64,000 nucleotides of DNA from Oscillospiraceae bacterium (GTDB lineage Bacteria > Bacillota > Clostridia > Oscillospirales > Oscillospiraceae). The number at the start of each line of letters is the position of its first letter. Within the stretch, counting starts at the first letter, position 1. The stretch lies in assembly GCA_017621795.1 (NCBI GenBank), contig JAGASJ010000099.1, forward strand, positions 1-64,000, written 5' to 3'. The notes under the pieces were generated by a model that was not told where the DNA came from, did no database searches, and saw nothing but the letters and a program-made list of their open reading frames with translations. Positions 22,782 through 31,056 of this stretch are shown in pieces. Both the position numbers and the translations under genes were made by a program.

Positions 22782-23660
22782 ATGAGGTATGATGCTTTTT
22801 CTAAATGCCACCCGGCGGTGAACTTCCTGTTTTTTGTGGGTGCCATCGGTATGTCGGTGGTGATTCAGCACCCGGCATATCTGCTTGCCGGAATCATAAC
22901 AGGAGCAATCTATTACCTGCTCCTGAACGGCAAAAAAGGTTGGAAGACCATACTGGGCCTATTGCCTATGTTTATGATTCTGACTGTCATCAATCCGCTG
23001 TTTAATACCTTGGGTGCAACACCGTTGTTTCACTTTGGAAGCAGACCCTATACCCTGGAAGCGCTGTTTTACGGTGCCGCCCTTGCCAGTATGTTCGTCA
23101 TTATGATGCTATGGTTTGGCTGCTACAACAAGGTGCTGACCAGTGACAAATTTACCTGCTTGTTTGGTAATCTGATTCCGTCAATTTCGTTGCTTCTTGT
23201 GATGGTATTCCGGATAGTGCCGAACTTTATTCGAAAGACGCAGCAGATTATCGGAGCAAGAAAGTCTATCGGCAAGGGCATCAGCGAAAACGCAACCACT
23301 AAGGAAAAACTTCAGGATGGCGGCACCGTCTTAGGTTCCCTGACAAGCTGGGCGCTGGAAGGGAGCGTCGTCACCGGTGATTCCATGCGTGCCCGTGGCT
23401 ATGGCGCGGCAAAGCGGTCAAGCTTTATGATGTACCGCATGACCGGAACAGACTGGATTTTGCTGGCTGTTATGCTGGTGTTGATTGGCGCTACCATTGT
23501 TGCAGCCTGTCTCGGTCAGTTTGCCGCAACCTTTGTTCCGGCAATTCAACTTGCACCTGTTTCTTGGGGACTTGCAGCATATACTTGCTATCTGCTGATC
23601 CCTACTGCATTACATATAAAGGAGACCATTCAATGGCACATTTCCAGATCAAAGATTTGA
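22782..23660 (+). CDS. ecfT: ECF transporter T component 1
   Basis: Transmembrane scaffold of 292 aa that couples S protein and ATPases. It has about six helices and the T-family motif SMRARGYGAAKR (the ARG box that docks on the ATPase). It starts only four bases after the DUF4430 stop without a strong ribosome binding site, suggesting translational coupling. A longer frame upstream is inside the DUF4430 gene. It shares the opening KCHPAVNF with the second T gene at 25982. Confidence 0.9.
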   Translation: MRYDAFSKCHPAVNFLFFVGAIGMSVVIQHPAYLLAGIITGAIYYLLLNGKKGWKTILGLLPMFMILTVINPLFNTLGATPLFHFGSRPYTLEALFYGAALASMFVIMMLWFGCYNKVLTSDKFTCLFGNLIPSISLLLVMVFRIVPNFIRKTQQIIGARKSIGKGISENATTKEKLQDGGTVLGSLTSWALEGSVVTGDSMRARGYGAAKRSSFMMYRMTGTDWILLAVMLVLIGATIVAACLGQFAATFVPAIQLAPVSWGLAAYTCYLLIPTALHIKETIQWHISRSKI

Positions 23661-25291
23661 GTTTTTCTTATCCCACCGCCAAAGGTAGAAAGTCCTTGGA
23701 CGGCATAAACCTTTCCATAGAGAAAGGAGAATATATTGTCCTTTGCGGAAAGTCCGGCAGCGGTAAAACAACACTCCTGCGACAGCTAAAATCTGTACTG
23801 GCACCCCACGGGAAGAAAACCGGTGAGATACTGTTCAATGGAACACCTATCGAGAAAGTCGAAAGCCGGGATCAGTCTGCCAAAATCGGCTATGTGATGC
23901 AGAATCCCGATGACCAAATAGTCACTGACAAGGTGTGGCACGAATTGGCCTTCGGCTTGGAAAGCCTTGGCTGTGACCAGAAGACGATGCGTGCCCGTGT
24001 TGCGGAAATGGCTTGCTATTTTGGTATTCAGGATTGGTTCAATCGGGATGTAGCCAATCTTTCCGGCGGTCAGAAGCAACTGCTGAATCTGGCTTCTATT
24101 ATGGCTATGCAGCCGGAGGTCCTGATCCTGGACGAGCCTACCAGTCAGCTGGACCCCATTGCGGCATCGGACTTTTTGAACACTGTCCGCAAGATCAATA
24201 TCGAACTGGGTACTACAGTCATCATCACCGAGCATCGCCTGGAGGATATTTTCCCCTATGCAGACCGGGCCATCGTGATGGATGGCGGTAAAGTCATTGC
24301 CGATGATATTCCCCGAAATATAGGTAAGCTTTTGTATGAGCAGAAGAATGATATGTTTGCGGCTATGCCTACCCCTGTCCGTGTGTTCTACGGCGCAGAA
24401 GGCAGCGGAGATTGCCCCTTGACTGTTCGCGAGGGCAGAACATGGCTCAGTAAAACCTATCCGGAACCTACGATATCTACTCTGCCTGCGGAGGAACTGG
24501 ATGATGAAATCGAGAAACCTGCCCTGTCTTTGAAAGAACTGTGGTTTCGGTATGAAAAGGACAGCCCGGATGTACTTCGGGGCGTATCTGCAGAAGTCCC
24601 CACAGGCACTCTGTATGCTATCGTGGGTGGCAATGGTGCAGGTAAGTCTACCACCTTAAAGGCCGTCTGCGGCATCTGTAAGCCCTACCGGGGCAAGGTA
24701 AAGGTGTTCGGCAAGCCGGTGGATAAATATAAGTCTTCCGAGCTGTTTGGCGGCTGCCTTGCTATGCTGCCTCAAGACCCCAAGAGCCTGTTCGTCAAGA
24801 AAACCGTTCGGGAAGATCTTACGGAAATGACCAAGGACGAAAAAAGAATTGCGGAGATTGCCGCAGTTTGCGAAATTGAGAGTCTGCTGGGCAGCCATCC
24901 CTATGACCTCTCCGGTGGTGAACAACAGCGTGCCGCTTTGGCAAAGGTTCTTCTGACAAGTCCCAAACTTCTTCTGCTGGATGAGCCCACCAAGGGTATC
25001 GACAGCTTCTTTAAGGAAAAACTGGCAGATATTCTGTGCAAGCTGAAGGAGCAGGGGATCACCATCGTGATGGTGTCTCACGATGTGGAGTTCTGCGCCA
25101 AGTACGCGGATATGGTATCCATGTTCTTTGACGGGCAGATGCTGACCACTGACACACCCCGCCGTTTCTTCGGCAACAACAGCTTCTATACCACCGCGGC
25201 TAACCGCATGAGCCGCCATGTGTTCTCTATGGCTGTAACCGCAGAGGATGTGGTGGAGCTGTACGGTCAGAATATGGGGGCAGAGGTATGA
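23633..25291 (+). CDS. ECF transporter ATPase, fused A1-A2
   Basis: Protein of 552 aa with two ABC ATPase domains in one chain. First: Walker A GKSGSGKTT, signature LSGGQKQLLNLA, Walker B LILDEPTSQLD. Second (from about residue 300): GGNGAGKST, LSGGEQQRAALAKVL, LLLDEPTKGID. ECF transporters normally use separate EcfA and EcfA' proteins; the fusion fixes a heterodimer. AAAGGAGA precedes the ATG at 23633, and the gene overlaps the end of T1 by 28 bases. Confidence 0.93.
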   Translation: MAHFQIKDLSFSYPTAKGRKSLDGINLSIEKGEYIVLCGKSGSGKTTLLRQLKSVLAPHGKKTGEILFNGTPIEKVESRDQSAKIGYVMQNPDDQIVTDKVWHELAFGLESLGCDQKTMRARVAEMACYFGIQDWFNRDVANLSGGQKQLLNLASIMAMQPEVLILDEPTSQLDPIAASDFLNTVRKINIELGTTVIITEHRLEDIFPYADRAIVMDGGKVIADDIPRNIGKLLYEQKNDMFAAMPTPVRVFYGAEGSGDCPLTVREGRTWLSKTYPEPTISTLPAEELDDEIEKPALSLKELWFRYEKDSPDVLRGVSAEVPTGTLYAIVGGNGAGKSTTLKAVCGICKPYRGKVKVFGKPVDKYKSSELFGGCLAMLPQDPKSLFVKKTVREDLTEMTKDEKRIAEIAAVCEIESLLGSHPYDLSGGEQQRAALAKVLLTSPKLLLLDEPTKGIDSFFKEKLADILCKLKEQGITIVMVSHDVEFCAKYADMVSMFFDGQMLTTDTPRRFFGNNSFYTTAANRMSRHVFSMAVTAEDVVELYGQNMGAEV

Positions 25292-25992
25292 AAAAATCAA
25301 ACATCGCGACTTTGATTGTATTCTTTCTGCTGATTCCTGTCACCCTGTTTTTTGGCAGCAAGCTGCCCGGCAGGGGTTACTATATCACCGGTACTGCTAT
25401 CATTATCGAACTGATGATTCCATTCTTTATGGCCTTTGAGGGCAGACGTCCCCAGGCGAGAGAGCTGGTGGTCATTGCGGTCATGTGTGCCATTGCGATT
25501 GCCGGTCGCGCGGCGATTCCCATCCCCAATTTCAAGGCTATTTTCGCAATCATTATGCTTAGTGGTATCGCTTTCGGCCCGGAAGCAGGTTTTATGGTGG
25601 GTGCTATTTCTGCCTTCGCCAGTAACTTTTTCTACGGCCAAGGTGCCTACACACCATGGCAGATGATGGCCTATGGTGCCGGCGGTATGCTGGCAGGCTT
25701 CTGCTTTGCAAAAGGCAGACTACCTCAAAAGCCTTTGGTCATGGCAGTGTTTGGCTTCCTGGCAACGATTCTTTGGGTCGGACCGCTGCTGGATTGCTCT
25801 CACATTTTCCTGATGGTGAGCGTTATCAACTGGGATTCTATCATTGCGGCGTTTGTTTCCGGTTTCCCCGTGAATCTCAGCCAAGGAATCTGCACCGTAC
25901 TGGTTATGCTGCTGTTTGCAAGACCGTTACTTGACAAGCTGGACCGGATCAAGGGGAAATACGGTATGATGGAGGGCGAAAATGGGCTTTGA
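25288..25992 (+). CDS. ECF transporter S component (probable corrinoid specificity)
   Basis: Integral membrane protein of 234 aa with about six helices. The S-component pattern is seen in AMCAIAIAGRAA-type helix 2 text (VIAVMCAIAIAGRAAIPIPN), FGPEAGFMVGAISAFASNFF, and GQGAYTPWQMMAYGAGG. Substrate is assigned from context: cobalamin riboswitches and intrinsic-factor-like proteins upstream. CbrT of Lactobacillus is the known B12 S protein; I cannot align to it here. ATGA overlap with the ATPase gene. Confidence 0.8.
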   Translation: MKKSNIATLIVFFLLIPVTLFFGSKLPGRGYYITGTAIIIELMIPFFMAFEGRRPQARELVVIAVMCAIAIAGRAAIPIPNFKAIFAIIMLSGIAFGPEAGFMVGAISAFASNFFYGQGAYTPWQMMAYGAGGMLAGFCFAKGRLPQKPLVMAVFGFLATILWVGPLLDCSHIFLMVSVINWDSIIAAFVSGFPVNLSQGICTVLVMLLFARPLLDKLDRIKGKYGMMEGENGL

Positions 25993-26863
25993 AAAATGCC
26001 ATCCGGCGGTGAATTTCATCTATTTTACCACCGTGATTGCCGGGATGATCGTGTTTCAGCATCCCATCTTTCTGCTGATATCTTTTGCCTGCGCTTTTAT
26101 ATACAGCATCAAACGAAACGGATGGAAAGCACTGGTGTTCAATATCGTGCTGATCCCCTGCGTTGTAGCTTTTGCCTTTTATTACAGCAGCTACAATCAT
26201 TTTGGTGTAACGGTGCTGCAGCAGAATATGATTGGCAACAATATAACACTGGAAAGCCTTGTGTACGGTTTCGTTTTAGGTCTTGTGATCGCAGGCGTGC
26301 TGATTTGGTTTTCCTGTGTATACTCTGTGTTTACTACAGATAAAGTAGTGTACCTCTTTGGCAAAGTCAGCCCCCGTCTTTCTCTGTTTCTGGCAATCAT
26401 TTTACGGATGGTGCCGCGAATCAAGAAGGAAGCCAAGAAGATCAATACCGCTCAGCGGGGCATTGGCAGAGGCGCAAACCAAGGCAATATCTTTCAGCGG
26501 TTGCGTAACAGTATTCGTATTCTTTCCATACTGATAACCTGGACGATCGATTCCCTGATGCTCGTTTCGGAATCCATGCGCAGCCGGGGCAGCTCCCTGC
26601 GGGGCAGAAAGGCTTTTTCCATCTATCGCTTTGACAACCGAGACCGGGCCTATGTGGTAGGTAACTTTGCCTGCCTGACTGTGATTTTTATGGCGGTCAT
26701 GCTGAAGCAAACAGATATTCTCTACGATCCACGGATTATTATGAACCCGATTACTGCTATGTCCTACCTGTTCTATGCAGGCTATGCAGTGTTCTGTCTG
26801 ATGCCTTTGGGCTTGGAACTGTGGACGGAATATCGTTTTTGGAAAGCAAGAAAAGTACTGTGA
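25982..26863 (+). CDS. ecfT: ECF transporter T component 2
   Basis: Second T protein of 293 aa in the same operon. It opens with GFEKCHPAVNFIYF like T1. The coupling motif SMRSRGSSLRGR is a variant of the ARG box (SRG in place of ARG). It starts 11 bases inside the S gene. Two different T subunits with one fused ATPase and one S component is unusual; they could form alternative complexes or a heterodimeric scaffold. Confidence 0.88.
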   Translation: MGFEKCHPAVNFIYFTTVIAGMIVFQHPIFLLISFACAFIYSIKRNGWKALVFNIVLIPCVVAFAFYYSSYNHFGVTVLQQNMIGNNITLESLVYGFVLGLVIAGVLIWFSCVYSVFTTDKVVYLFGKVSPRLSLFLAIILRMVPRIKKEAKKINTAQRGIGRGANQGNIFQRLRNSIRILSILITWTIDSLMLVSESMRSRGSSLRGRKAFSIYRFDNRDRAYVVGNFACLTVIFMAVMLKQTDILYDPRIIMNPITAMSYLFYAGYAVFCLMPLGLELWTEYRFWKARKVL

Positions 26864-26881
26864 GAATATGAAACACCTTAA

Positions 26882-26925
26882 ACTGGGGACCAACCACAAT
26901 AGCGATTGGTCCCCAGTAAATTATT
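26882..26925 (+). terminator. terminator of the B12-uptake operon
   Basis: ACTGGGGACCAA pairs with TTGGTCCCCAGT; AAATTATTT follows. It is 18 bases after the T2 stop. Confidence 0.7.
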
Positions 26926-27262
26926 TCAATATTTTTCTTCTCACTGTGATCTAATAAACATCAATTCCGTGTAGCTACTATGCGGCAGTTTTATTTTCCC
27001 TTAATATTTCCCTTACGGGGATGGCAAACGATGGTTAATGGCGATTAAAAGAGGTAGGTAAATTCCTCTCCTGTGCTAAAATCGACAGGCTTTGACCTGT
27101 CGATTTTCTCTGTACAAGCTTTGTCAGCCCATCTTTTCGACTAAATCCTTCTGTGCGTCAGCAAGGTTCTCGTTCTATATGAGAGCGCATTCTTCCAAAA
27201 TGCCAAAATCCTCGCTTCAAAATGCATTACGACAGATATCTTTGGAAACAATGATAAAAAAC
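26926..27262. other. intergenic stretch, no supported gene
   Basis: The only clear structure is a hairpin at 27078-27107 (AAAATCGACAGG / CCTGTCGATTTT, T-rich tail), which is terminator-like in both directions. Reading frames through here are short and have no ribosome binding site. Confidence 0.5.
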
Positions 27263-27291
27263 TTGCATTATTGGATATGCAATAGTATAAT
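27263..27291 (+). promoter_or_regulatory. promoter of the 602-aa zinc-ribbon gene
   Basis: TTGCAT (27263-27268), 17 bases, TATAAT (27286-27291), 36 bases before the start codon. Confidence 0.7.
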
Positions 27292-27327
27292 TAAATCAGA
27301 TACAAAGTATTAGAAAGGAGTATTATT

Positions 27328-29136
27328 ATGAATTGTAAATTCTGTGGCGCTTCTGTGAGTGACAGTGATGTGTTGTGTCCTTATTGCGGCAGCTCTCTTG
27401 AGGAGTTGATTCCGCTGGATGAAGAAGTAACGGAGTCTGCTGTACAGGATGAAACGGCGGCACTTGCTCAGGATGATTTTGCGCAGGATGATTCTGCACA
27501 GGAGGATGTGCAAGCGCCTTTTGCAGATATAAATACAGAGGGCACGATGCCTGCACCGAAAAAGAGCAAAATTGGCAAGATCGTTCTTTTCAGCATTATC
27601 GGCCTGCTGGCAGTGGGCATTATTTTGCTGGCCCTTAATTTTTCTTCTGCCTATTCCTGGTTTAAGATTAAGACATCCTCCGGTAAATCACTTCTAAAAA
27701 CAGGCTTCCATAATTCCTTGGATGAATTTGTTGATTCCTATGAGGATTACGTTGAGGATGCCGCAAAAATGAGCAGTGCACCTCAGTGGGGCACACAAAT
27801 GCAAGCCAGTCTGGAAATGAACGAACAGATTTTTTCTGCTTTAGATGACGCATTCGCTCAACAAGGAATGGATCTGAATTTGTCCTGGCTGCAGGACCTG
27901 AACCTGGATATGCAAATGCTTTTCGATAAAAAAGCCTCTACCGCTATGATTGCATACGGCATTGGTGTAGCAGGGGAGGAGCTGTTTTCTATAGAATCGA
28001 TTGTGGATCAGACCAACGAAAAGGTGTGGTTTGCTTATCCCAGTTTGAGTGAAACAGCCATCTATGCATCCTCTTCCGACGACAAGTTTATGCAAGCCGC
28101 GATGGAGAATGTGATCGACCGGATGAATCCAAACGGCAACAATTATCCTCCCGAAAAATTAGAGTCGCTTCTGAAAAAATACGGTGATATAATAATTGAC
28201 GGATTTGGCAAGGTGAAAAAGTCCTCCAAGACCGTAGAAATTGACGGCATCTCCCAAAAGCTGACGGTGCTGGATGCCTATATGAGCGAGGAGAATGCCA
28301 TCAATATGTGCATCACCCTGCTGGAGACAGTCAAGAACGACCAGGACCTGAAGCAGCTCATTTTGCAGATGAGTCAGCAGATGACATTAAGTATGAGCAG
28401 CTTCTATGAAGATGCGCCCTACGGTGAAGAAGAGTTTTATAATGAGTTCCTGGATGCGATCGATGAGCAGCTGGAAAATCTCCGTAATGAATTGAACGAG
28501 CTGGATGTAACAAAAGAAATTTGCCTGACGTTCTATATGGATAACGATTTCCAAATCGCAGGTTTTAAGGTTCAGGATGAAAACGGCGATGAGCTCTTCC
28601 GCTTTGTGGGCGTAGAAGAGAAGGAGCGCTATGCGGCTGAGTTCGTTGCCGGGGATGTTGTCATCACCGATAGCGGAAAAGTTCAGGAGAAGAACACCGG
28701 CACAATGTCCCTGTCTGTAGATGGCGCAGAGCTTTTTACGGTAGATCATACAACATCCGAAAAAGACGATGTGATGAAAGCAACCTTAAAGCTGAAGCTT
28801 GGCGATGATTTGATGCAGCAGATTTCCTCCCAAATAGGCCAGGATGCGGCGATGCTGTATATGACCGGGGTTGCGCTTCAGCTGGATGCCACCGTGTCCG
28901 AGGAGCAGGCCGATTTTCAGCTTTCCTTTGTGATGGTAGGCCAGAAGCTCATCTCTGTGAACCTGAAGATAGATCCTGTCCGCAACGTGGAAATCATTGT
29001 TCCCACTGACGGCTTCAACGCCGCAGATGATGAACAGTTGGAAAACTGGGCAGCAAGCTGGGATTTGAAAGGCCTGATGGATAAACTGACTGAATTGGGA
29101 CTACCTGTAGAGCTGATTGATGAACTGATGGGTTAA
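27328..29136 (+). CDS. large zinc-ribbon membrane protein
   Basis: Protein of 602 aa: zinc ribbon (CKFCG ... CPYCG, residues 3-21), an acidic Asp/Gln-rich segment (about 50-66), one membrane helix (about 86-108) and a long extracytoplasmic domain. The latter resembles DUF-type proteins with repeated beta-strands and amphipathic helices (LNELDVTKEICLTFYMDND, SLSVDGAELF). GAAAGGAG precedes the ATG. A terminator separates it from the ABC exporter. Function is unknown; similar gut Clostridia proteins are annotated only as zinc-ribbon domain-containing. Confidence 0.8.
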   Translation: MNCKFCGASVSDSDVLCPYCGSSLEELIPLDEEVTESAVQDETAALAQDDFAQDDSAQEDVQAPFADINTEGTMPAPKKSKIGKIVLFSIIGLLAVGIILLALNFSSAYSWFKIKTSSGKSLLKTGFHNSLDEFVDSYEDYVEDAAKMSSAPQWGTQMQASLEMNEQIFSALDDAFAQQGMDLNLSWLQDLNLDMQMLFDKKASTAMIAYGIGVAGEELFSIESIVDQTNEKVWFAYPSLSETAIYASSSDDKFMQAAMENVIDRMNPNGNNYPPEKLESLLKKYGDIIIDGFGKVKKSSKTVEIDGISQKLTVLDAYMSEENAINMCITLLETVKNDQDLKQLILQMSQQMTLSMSSFYEDAPYGEEEFYNEFLDAIDEQLENLRNELNELDVTKEICLTFYMDNDFQIAGFKVQDENGDELFRFVGVEEKERYAAEFVAGDVVITDSGKVQEKNTGTMSLSVDGAELFTVDHTTSEKDDVMKATLKLKLGDDLMQQISSQIGQDAAMLYMTGVALQLDATVSEEQADFQLSFVMVGQKLISVNLKIDPVRNVEIIVPTDGFNAADDEQLENWAASWDLKGLMDKLTELGLPVELIDELMG

Positions 29137-29142
29137 ATTTCA

Positions 29143-29178
29143 AATATGGCGTCGGTATTCATATCGACGCCATATATT
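29143..29178 (+). terminator. terminator of the zinc-ribbon gene
   Basis: ATATGGCGTCG pairs with CGACGCCATAT around a short A/T-rich loop. The T-run is weak (ATTCTAT). Confidence 0.55.
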
Positions 29179-29195
29179 CTATAAATGGTGATAAA

Positions 29196-29864
29196 ATGGA
29201 AATTCGTATTGAACATTTATCGAAAAGCTTTGGGAAAAAGCAGGTGCTTCGGGATATTACATTTTCCGCTGTCGGTGGAAAGTGCATTGGCATTTTGGGC
29301 GTCAATGGGTGCGGAAAATCCACACTGCTTTCCCTGCTTGCAGGCGTACAGCGGGCAGATGGCGGCGCTTTTTATTTTGAAAGCAGCGATCTTTTTCAGG
29401 ATGAAAAGAGAAGGCAGCACCTTGTAGGTTATGTGCCTCAGGGGACGCCCCTGATCGAAGAACTGAACGGATGGGATAACTTGCTTTTGTGGTACGACCG
29501 TGAAACCTTAAAAAAAGAACTGGATGGCGGAGTTTTGAAGGTTTTGGGGGTGGATGCATTTCTGAAGACCACGGTGTCAAAGATGTCCGGCGGCATGAAA
29601 AAACGCCTGTCTATTGGATGCGCGATGGCGCAAAAGCCCCCCGTTTTGCTGCTGGACGAGCCCACAGCGGCGTTGGACCTTAGTGTCAAGAAGGATATTT
29701 TGCGATACCTTTCCCAATACAAAAAATCCCGCGGACTGTTGGTTATGACCAGCCACGACCCGATTGAGTTGGAAATGTGTGATGAATGCTACATTATGCG
29801 TGAGGGTGTTTTGCATCCGTTTGCCTACGATGGCAATATTCACACTTTGATGGAAAAACTGTAA
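29196..29864 (+). CDS. ABC-2 exporter ATPase
   Basis: ATPase of 222 aa: Walker A GVNGCGKST, signature MSGGMKKRLSIGCAMA, Walker B LLLDEPTAALD, H-switch MTSHD. The MSGGMKKR signature is typical of exporters with ABC2_membrane permeases (drug, lantibiotic or polysaccharide type). It ends one base before the first permease gene. The substrate is unknown. Confidence 0.9.
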   Translation: MEIRIEHLSKSFGKKQVLRDITFSAVGGKCIGILGVNGCGKSTLLSLLAGVQRADGGAFYFESSDLFQDEKRRQHLVGYVPQGTPLIEELNGWDNLLLWYDRETLKKELDGGVLKVLGVDAFLKTTVSKMSGGMKKRLSIGCAMAQKPPVLLLDEPTAALDLSVKKDILRYLSQYKKSRGLLVMTSHDPIELEMCDECYIMREGVLHPFAYDGNIHTLMEKL

Positions 29865-29865
29865 T

Positions 29866-31056
29866 ATGAAAAAATACATACAATTACAATTTAAACGTAT
29901 GTGCCGCATTATGCTGCCGGTAATGCTGGTGGCGGCGTTGTTGATATGCGGAATATATGCGGTGTATCAGGCAACGGTAGCTAAGTGGTCTTCAGACAAC
30001 AGCACGGAAAAGTTCTCTGTAGCTTTAGTCGGTGGGGCAGATGATGCACTTTTGCGTTTAGGTATTTCCGCTGTACAGACGATGGATGCCTCCCGTTTTA
30101 CCATTGAGCTGATAGAGATGGAGGAGCAAGAGGCATCACAGGCGTTGTATACCGGCGAAATTGCGGCCTATATTGTGATCCCCGAGGGCTTTATGGATCA
30201 CGCCCTTGACGGGGAACTGATCCCCTTGAAATTTGTCAGCGAAACCGGCGGCAAGACCATTCTCACTGTGGTGAAGGAGGAGCTTTCTGCCGCTGTATCA
30301 AACCTGGTGTATGCTTCCGAACAGGGCTCTTTCGCTTTGTACGATGCGCTGACGGCCTTGGGCTACAGTGAGATTGCCTACGAGGAAATGAATAACCTGG
30401 CGAATCTATATGCTGGTCAGATTTTTAATAGAGACGATCTGTTTTCTGTGGAATATATTGGGGTATCAGAGGGGCTTGATTTTGAAAAAGCGTTGCAGTG
30501 CGGCCTGACTGTGTTGCTGCTAATGCTGTTGAGCATTCCTTTTGCCGGCATTTTCGTGCGGGACAGCTATGGAGTGGAGCGATTGCTGTGCAGTAATGGC
30601 GTGGGCCCATTGAAGCAGGTGCTTTCAGAGCTGTTACTGTACGGGGCGGCGATGCTGATCTTGGTCGTGGCGTTCACCTGGGGCTTTTCCCACACGGTGA
30701 TACAGAAATTAGTTGCCGCCATCCCTGTAGCGCTTTGTATCGCCAGCTTTTGCCTGATGATTTTTGGCATTACCCGGCATCTAGTCAGTGCTGTGATTTT
30801 GCAGATGCTTTTAGGGGTGGGGATGTGCTTTGTTACCGGGTGCATTTATCCTGTCAGCTTTTTTCCGGCATCCATCCAATCTATTGCCCGTTTTCTCCCT
30901 ACAGGCGTCATTAAAACCCATTTTTCGGGCATTTTGCAGGGAAAGGCCGTATTGGAATCCGCACTTTTGTTAATGGCATTTTCTGTTTTCTTTTTTACGG
31001 TTTGTGTGGGCCTGCGAAAATACAGGATTGACCACCATAAAGGAGGCGGCTTATGA
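29866..31056 (+). CDS. ABC-2 type permease A
   Basis: Protein of 396 aa in the YhgE/ABC2_membrane_3 style: one N-terminal helix (17-34), a large outside domain (about 35-205) with the EITAYIVIPEGF-like motif (here GEIAAYIVIPEGF), then five or six C-terminal helices. It pairs with the following permease, which overlaps it by four bases. The exporter would be a heterodimer driven by the ATPase at 29196. Confidence 0.85.
   Translation: MKKYIQLQFKRMCRIMLPVMLVAALLICGIYAVYQATVAKWSSDNSTEKFSVALVGGADDALLRLGISAVQTMDASRFTIELIEMEEQEASQALYTGEIAAYIVIPEGFMDHALDGELIPLKFVSETGGKTILTVVKEELSAAVSNLVYASEQGSFALYDALTALGYSEIAYEEMNNLANLYAGQIFNRDDLFSVEYIGVSEGLDFEKALQCGLTVLLLMLLSIPFAGIFVRDSYGVERLLCSNGVGPLKQVLSELLLYGAAMLILVVAFTWGFSHTVIQKLVAAIPVALCIASFCLMIFGITRHLVSAVILQMLLGVGMCFVTGCIYPVSFFPASIQSIARFLPTGVIKTHFSGILQGKAVLESALLLMAFSVFFFTVCVGLRKYRIDHHKGGGL

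Noticed and set aside
27092..27313. 73-codon open frame, and a short minus-strand peptide ending QKDLVEKMG as a possible gene remnant
   Set aside because: The plus-strand frame overlaps a terminator hairpin and the promoter of the next gene. The minus-strand piece is under 20 residues, too short to call a pseudogene.
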